Assembly (NCBI GenBank): GCA_945866285.1 | Contig: CAMBHC010000201.1 | Location: 1 to 5,654, forward strand | DNA length: 5,654 bases | Direction: 5' to 3' | Source of the DNA: Candidatus Sulfopaludibacter sp. SbA3 | Lineage (GTDB): Bacteria > Acidobacteriota > Vicinamibacteria > Vicinamibacterales > UBA2999 | Part shown: positions 1 to 5,654 of the stretch, one piece after another | Numbering within the stretch: the first letter of the stretch is position 1 | Layout: the number at the start of each line of letters is the position of its first letter | Notes under the pieces: generated by a model | The model's database searches: none | What the model was told of the DNA's origin: nothing | What the model saw: the letters and a program-made list of their open reading frames with translations, nothing else | Program-made: the position numbers and the translations under genes

Positions 1-211
1 TGGAAGCGTCTGGCGAGGGGTGGAAGCGAGGGGCGAAAGTCCCCGCAGGAAATCGCAGCGTTTGGTGATGGATTTGAGGGTAAAAACTGGAGGAAATCGT
101 CGGATGCGCTTTCGGTGATTCCCGACTACCGCTGTTTTTGAGAAGGCCTTAATGTTCTGTAAGTTGTTTCAAATAAAGGACTTATTTGATTTCCTGATGT
201 GTCTTATTTAA
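1..211. other. Gene-poor flank, possible end of an integrated element
   Basis: No gene is recognised here. A plus-strand frame is open from position 1 to a TGA at 139-141 (46 codons, ending ...IPDYRCF) and could be the C-terminus of a gene entering from outside. However, a second plus frame and at least two minus frames are also open over most of the same stretch, so coding cannot be assigned. Short repeats are visible: TGGAAGCG at 1-8 and 21-28, CGAGGGG at 14-20 and 27-33, AGGAAATCG at 47-55 and 91-99, and a small hairpin at 30-44 (GGGG/CCCC arms around a GAAA loop). Positions 142-211 are about 30% GC, far below the genes to the right, and end exactly where the tRNA-Leu match begins. This suggests different ancestry from the operon, but no integrase or transposase is visible. 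Confidence 0.35.
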
Positions 212-212
212 G
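169..212. repeat. AT-rich inverted and direct repeats beside the tRNA break
   Basis: A perfect inverted repeat has arms TCAAATAA (169-176) and TTATTTGA (182-189) around five bases. CTTATTT from the right arm (181-187) recurs directly at 203-209, 22 bases on. A smaller inverted repeat, CTTA-TT-TAAG (203-212), spans the point where the tRNA sequence ends. Such clustered sites next to a tRNA resemble the protein-binding sites of a tyrosine-recombinase attachment region. That reading is inference. The AT-rich stem is a poor intrinsic terminator because it lacks a GC-rich stem. Confidence 0.4.
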
Positions 213-252
213 CACCTCAAGCTAGTGCGTCTGCCAATTCCGCCACTCCCGC
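212..252 (-). pseudogene. tRNA-Leu(GAG), 5' half only
   Basis: Read on the minus strand from 252, the sequence gives an acceptor 5' strand GCGGGAG, then TG, a D-arm (GCG / 11-base loop with GGCAGA / CGC), A26, anticodon-stem strand CTAGC and loop TTGAGGT. The anticodon GAG lies at 216-218. G39 and C40 of the returning stem strand are present, then the sequence becomes TTAAATAAG instead of completing GCTAG. No variable arm, T-arm or acceptor 3' strand follows, so as it stands the gene cannot make a tRNA. A TATACT at 265-270 (minus sense) could be its own -10 box, or the tRNA may be cut from the secG transcript. In E. coli, tRNA-Leu(GAG) (leuU) also directly follows secG, which supports this having been the original chromosomal gene. 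Alternatives are an intron-split gene or an assembly join. Confidence 0.75.
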
Positions 253-277
253 AGGCAGATAGAAAGTATAGAACAAA

Positions 278-634
278 CTACGGCGTGGTGTTACCCGATG
301 GCGGCGTTGCCGGAGCCGCTGCCGGTGTTGGTGCCGCCGGCGCCGCGACCGGAGCCGCTGCCGGCGGCGGGGCATCGATGCCGCCAACCACTGATCCAGG
401 CCCGCTCTGGCCCCAGACCGTCAGCGTAATCGCGCCAATGACGAAGAGCGCTGCGAGCACCGACGTGGCCCGCGTGAGCAACGTGGCGCCCGAACGCGCG
501 CCGAACACCGCCTGGCTGCTGCCGCCGCCAAACGCGTTCGCAATATCGCCGCCTTTGCCCTGCTGCAGCAGGATCGTGAGGATCAGCAGCGCGCAGACGA
601 TGACGTAAAGAGTGACTATGACGTAATACAACAT
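278..634 (-). CDS. secG: Preprotein translocase subunit SecG
   Basis: SecG is the small, non-essential subunit of the SecYEG channel in the inner membrane and stimulates SecA-driven export. The 118-residue protein has the family layout: a first membrane helix at about residues 2-24, the signature LQQGKGGD (23-30), a Gly/Ser-rich cytoplasmic loop with AFGGGSSQAVFGARSG (34-49), and a second helix at about 56-74. The tail from residue 88 to the end is almost only Ala, Pro, Gly and Thr and is probably disordered. The ATG is preceded by GGAAG eight bases upstream. The gene starts 15 bases after the tpiA stop, so the two are probably cotranscribed. The tail DNA contains an exact 16-base direct repeat (310-325 and 349-364), a likely source of length variation. 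The family assignment is firm. Confidence 0.95.
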   Translation of the reverse strand: MLYYVIVTLYVIVCALLILTILLQQGKGGDIANAFGGGSSQAVFGARSGATLLTRATSVLAALFVIGAITLTVWGQSGPGSVVGGIDAPPPAAAPVAAPAAPTPAAAPATPPSGNTTP

Positions 635-649
635 GGCTCGAACTTCCGA

Positions 650-1408
650 TTATACGACCGCGCCCCTGATGATGGCAAGAAAGCTCTTCGGGTCGAGGCT
701 GGCCCCCCCGACCAAGGCGCCGTCCACATCTGGCTGGGCGGCCAGGGAGGCGATGTTGCCGGGCTTCACACTTCCGCCATACAAGACCCGGCACCGCTCT
801 GAAGATTCCAGCCCAAACCACTGCTTCAGCCGCTGGCGAATGTGAAAATGGGCCTCCCCGGCCTGCGCCGGGGTGGCGTTGCGGCCGGTGCCAATGGCCC
901 ACACCGGCTCGTACGCGAGCACCATCGCCGCCAGTTGCTCGCCGGTGGCGCCGTCCAGGCCTTCCTTGATCTGCCGATCCAGCACGGCGAGCGTTTCATT
1001 GCGGTCGCGCTGTTCAAGCGTTTCGCCGATGCAGACAATCGGCGTCAGGCCGGCGGCGATCACCGCGTTCATCTTCTTGTTCACCGTGGCGTTGGTCTCG
1101 CCAAACAGCGTGCGGCGTTCCGAGTGGCCGACGATCACGAACCGCGCGCCGGTTTCGCGGATCATGCCCGCGCTCACTTCACCCGTGAAGGCGCCGTCGC
1201 GTTCCCAATGCACGTTCTGCGCGCCGACGCCGATCGCGCTTCCGGCCGCCGCGCCCGCCGCCGCATGCAGTGCCGTGAACGGCGGCGCAATCACCACGTC
1301 CACGCCGCGCACGTCCTTGAGCAATTCCCGCAACTCGACCACGTACGCCGCGGTCTCGGCCGCGGTCTTGAACATCTTGAAGTTGCCGGCGATCAGTGGT
1401 GTGCGCAT
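650..1408 (-). CDS. tpiA: Triosephosphate isomerase
   Basis: TpiA is a cytoplasmic TIM-barrel enzyme that interconverts dihydroxyacetone phosphate and glyceraldehyde 3-phosphate. The 252-residue length is normal for the family. Visible active-site elements are N9 and K11 in GNFKM, the electrophilic His95 in VGHSERR, the catalytic base Glu167 in AYEPVWAIGTG (which continues into the flexible loop 6), and the phosphate-binding YGGSVKPGN (210-218) and GALVGGASL (230-238). The N-terminal motif has Phe where most family members have Trp (GNWKM), a mild change. The ATG fits the expected N-terminus, but no strong Shine-Dalgarno sequence precedes it. The gene lies 122 bases downstream of pgk, across a repeat element, and 15 bases upstream of secG. 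Nothing suggests loss of function. Confidence 0.97.
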   Translation of the reverse strand: MRTPLIAGNFKMFKTAAETAAYVVELRELLKDVRGVDVVIAPPFTALHAAAGAAAGSAIGVGAQNVHWERDGAFTGEVSAGMIRETGARFVIVGHSERRTLFGETNATVNKKMNAVIAAGLTPIVCIGETLEQRDRNETLAVLDRQIKEGLDGATGEQLAAMVLAYEPVWAIGTGRNATPAQAGEAHFHIRQRLKQWFGLESSERCRVLYGGSVKPGNIASLAAQPDVDGALVGGASLDPKSFLAIIRGAVV

Positions 1409-1424
1409 AGGGCCACTACTTCAA

Positions 1425-1523
1425 CCACGAAGCCCGCGAAGAGTCCACCACGAAGCACGCGAATTCAGGTCTTCCGAAAACATGTTCGTGTCCTTCGCGA
1501 TTCTCTCTTCGTGTCCTTCGTGG
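1425..1523. repeat. Two-armed inverted repeat of 23-base units between pgk and tpiA
   Basis: The left arm holds two near-identical units 23 bases apart: CCACGAAGC followed by GCGAA, at 1425-1440 and 1448-1463. The right arm holds an exact 13-base repeat, TTCGTGTCCTTCG, at 1485-1497 and 1508-1520, also 23 bases apart. The arms are inverted relative to each other: CCACGAAG (1425-1432) pairs with CTTCGTGG (1516-1523), and CGCGAAG (1435-1441) with CTTCGCG (1493-1499). The element fills nearly the whole 122-base gap and would form a long imperfect hairpin in the operon transcript. CACGAAG-type intergenic repeats are, as far as I recall, widespread in some environmental phyla; copy number here cannot be judged from one window. 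It could tune tpiA-secG levels relative to gap-pgk. Confidence 0.75.
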
Positions 1524-1530
1524 TCGCATT

Positions 1531-2730
1531 TCACTTCTTGTCTGGCAACGCCGAGACGCCCGGCAGCACGGCACCACCGAGGAATTCCAGCGAGGCACCG
1601 CCGCCGGTGGAGATGTGCGTCATCTTGTCCGCCTCGTGCGCGGCGTTGACGGCGGCGACCGAATCACCGCCACCAATGATGGTGGTGCCCTGCACCATGG
1701 CCATCGCCTGGGCTACGGCCATGGTACCCGCCGCAAACGGCGCGACTTCGAACACCCCCATCGGTCCGTTCCAGACCACCGTCTTGGCGTCGGACAGCAA
1801 GCCGGCATAGAGCCGCGCGGTCTCGGGGCCGATGTCCAGGCCCATCCGGTCGCCCATGGCCGGGTCGCCCACCTTCAGCACTTCGGTCGGCGCCGCCGCA
1901 TCAATCGTCGCCGCCACCACGTGGTCGACGGGCAACTGCAGCACGACCCCGCGTGCCTGTGCATGCGCGATGATCGTGCGCGCTTCGTCGAGCTTGTCGT
2001 CTTCAACGAGCGACTTGCCGACCGGCATGCCGAGTGCCTTGAAGAAGGTGTAGGCCATCGCCCCGCCAATCAGCAGGCGATCGACGCGTCCCATCATGTG
2101 ACCGATGACATCGATCTTGTCGGACACCTTGGCGCCGCCAATGATTGCCACGAACGGCCGATCGGGAGTACCCAGGGCGACACCGAGAAAGGTGAGCTCC
2201 TTCTCCATCAAGAGCCCCGCGCCGGCCTCCGTGAAGTGCTTCACCATGCCCGAGACCGACGCATGCGCCCGGTGCGCCACGCCAAACGCATCGTCGATGT
2301 AAACGTCAGCCAGCGAAGCCAGTTCCTCGGCGAAGCCGGGATCGTTTTGTTCTTCCGCCGCGTGGAAGCGCAGGTTTTCGAGCAACACGACTTTCGAACC
2401 ACCCGGCGCGTGCGCTTGTTCCACCGCGCGGATCGCGGCGTGGCCGACGCAGTCGTCGGCAAACGTGACCTGCCGTTTGAGCAACTCACCGAGTCGCACC
2501 GCGACCGGCTTCAGGCTGAATTCAGGCGTGGGCTTGCCCTTGGGGCGGCCCAGGTGCGAGGCCAGCACCACGGTGGCGCCGTGGTCCAGCGCGTGCTGAA
2601 TGGTCGGCAACGACGACGTGATGCGCGTGTCGTCGGTGATTACGCCGTTCTTGAGCGGCACGTTGAAATCGACGCGGATAAACACCCGCTTGCCGCTGAC
2701 GGCAAAGTCGCGGATCGAGTATTTGGTCAT
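1531..2730 (-). CDS. pgk: Phosphoglycerate kinase
   Basis: Pgk is a cytoplasmic, two-domain enzyme that transfers phosphate between 1,3-bisphosphoglycerate and ADP, giving 3-phosphoglycerate and ATP. The 399 residues match the usual size. The N-terminal substrate domain shows RVDFNVPL (19-26), the DDTRI segment near residue 35 and HLGRPKG (59-65). The nucleotide domain shows [24 protein letters not shown], the [11 protein letters not shown] motif, GGGDSVAAV and the C-terminal [11 protein letters not shown]. The start is set at the ATG at 2728-2730, because MTKYSIRDF aligns with normal Pgk N-termini. A longer reading from 2778 would run back into gap and add 16 unrelated residues. The ATG lies two bases after the gap stop, which implies translational coupling. 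Confidence 0.97.
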   Translation of the reverse strand: MTKYSIRDFAVSGKRVFIRVDFNVPLKNGVITDDTRITSSLPTIQHALDHGATVVLASHLGRPKGKPTPEFSLKPVAVRLGELLKRQVTFADDCVGHAAIRAVEQAHAPGGSKVVLLENLRFHAAEEQNDPGFAEELASLADVYIDDAFGVAHRAHASVSGMVKHFTEAGAGLLMEKELTFLGVALGTPDRPFVAIIGGAKVSDKIDVIGHMMGRVDRLLIGGAMAYTFFKALGMPVGKSLVEDDKLDEARTIIAHAQARGVVLQLPVDHVVAATIDAAAPTEVLKVGDPAMGDRMGLDIGPETARLYAGLLSDAKTVVWNGPMGVFEVAPFAAGTMAVAQAMAMVQGTTIIGGGDSVAAVNAAHEADKMTHISTGGGASLEFLGGAVLPGVSALPDKK

Positions 2731-2732
2731 CC

Positions 2733-5129
<2,397 letters not shown>

Positions 5130-5137
<8 letters not shown>

Positions 5138-5654
5138 TTCCCTCTACGGTCAGGTGATGCGGGCTCGCCGGCAGTGGGTCGAACACCACCCCGAGCGCCG
5201 GCAGCATCTCGCCCGCCCGGTCATCAGCGTCGGCAACCTGTCGATGGGCGGCACCGGCAAGTCGCCGGTGGTTGCGGCGATCGCGCAGTGGCTGGTTGAG
5301 CACGGCGAGCGGCCCGCCATTCTCAGTCGCGGCTATGGCCGCGCCGATGCCCCTGACGGCGTCGTCGTGGTGTCCGACGGCACCCGCGTCCTTGAAGGCG
5401 TGGATCGATCCGGTGACGAGCCGTTGATGCTGGCCCGGCAGGTGCCCGGCGCCGCGGTCTGCGTCTCGCCCGATCGCTATCTCGCCGGCACGCTCGCCGA
5501 ACGCCAGCTGGGTTGCACGGTCCACGTGCTGGACGATGGCTTTCAGCATCTGCAACTGGCGCGCGACCTGGATGTGTTGGTGACGACGATGGGGGAGATT
5601 CCGAAGGGGAGGGTCATCCCGATGGGACGGCTGCGTGAACCGATGGATGCCGCC
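5130..5654 (+). CDS. lpxK: Tetraacyldisaccharide 4'-kinase, N-terminal part
   Basis: LpxK is a membrane-associated P-loop kinase that phosphorylates the 4' position of the tetraacyl-disaccharide precursor to give lipid IVA, the substrate of WaaA. The first 175 residues are present; the gene runs off the right edge (family length is about 310-350). Visible are the N-terminal amphipathic segment LYGQVMRARRQW, PVISVGNLSMGG (30-41), the P-loop GGTGKSP (40-46, Ser where Thr is usual), LSRGYGR (65-71), GDEPLM (95-100), the catalytic-region DDGFQH (135-140), and GRLREP (166-171). The preferred start is TTG 5130, because MLDSLYGQ fits the family's N-terminus. It overlaps the end of waaA by eight bases, implying coupled translation. 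GTG 5154 and ATG 5157 are alternatives that would delete part of the conserved N-terminal segment. Confidence 0.93.

Noticed and set aside
30..44. Hairpin GGGG/CCCC with GAAA loop as a terminator
   Set aside because: The stem is only four or five pairs with a bulge, and no T-run follows on either strand.
1..252. Group I intron interrupting the tRNA-Leu
   Set aside because: The known bacterial tRNA-Leu introns sit in the anticodon loop, whereas here the loop is complete and the break is in the stem. I see no recognisable P7/P3 core and no 3' exon before position 1, although sequence beyond the window could change this.
1425..1523. CRISPR array
   Set aside because: The units are short, spaced without unique spacers of constant length, and arranged as an inverted pair.
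842..1810. 322-codon plus-strand open frame opposite tpiA and pgk
   Set aside because: It is antisense to two clear enzyme genes and crosses the repeat element. Its Arg/His/Ala-rich composition is typical of a GC-rich shadow frame.

Overview
The window is a GC-rich stretch of bacterial chromosome. It carries four housekeeping genes on the minus strand (transcription order gap, pgk, tpiA, secG), then a broken tRNA-Leu. A divergent pair of lipopolysaccharide genes, waaA (kdtA) and a partial lpxK, lies on the plus strand. The lipid A/Kdo genes mark a Gram-negative (diderm) organism. High GC, the gap-pgk-tpiA-secG order and the intergenic repeat types suggest an environmental lineage such as Acidobacteriota. 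That placement is a tentative inference; no taxonomic marker is present.

Layout. Positions 1-211 carry no recognisable gene. Positions 142-211 are only about 30% GC and hold short repeats. Positions 212-252 (minus) are the 5' half of a tRNA-Leu with anticodon GAG; the match stops in the anticodon stem, and no 3' half follows within the window. secG is at 278-634, tpiA at 650-1408, pgk at 1531-2730 and gap at 2733-3725, all minus. A 122-base gap between pgk and tpiA is filled by a two-armed inverted repeat built of 23-base units. A 71-base divergent control region (3726-3796) contains two overlapping sigma70-like promoters and a perfect 8-base-arm palindrome. waaA runs 3797-5137 (plus), and lpxK starts near 5130 and leaves the window at 5654.

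Function. gap, pgk and tpiA encode three consecutive triose-phosphate enzymes of glycolysis/gluconeogenesis, probably one transcript that continues into secG, a component of the SecYEG export channel. The secG to tRNA-Leu(GAG) adjacency also occurs in Escherichia coli (secG-leuU), which supports the tRNA call. lpxK and waaA act one after the other: LpxK phosphorylates the lipid A precursor to lipid IVA, and WaaA adds Kdo to it.

No new multi-gene system is visible. The points most worth following up are the interrupted tRNA-Leu with its AT-rich neighbour (possible integration junction), the compact divergent promoter with apparently leaderless or near-leaderless transcripts, and the repeat element inside the glycolytic operon.
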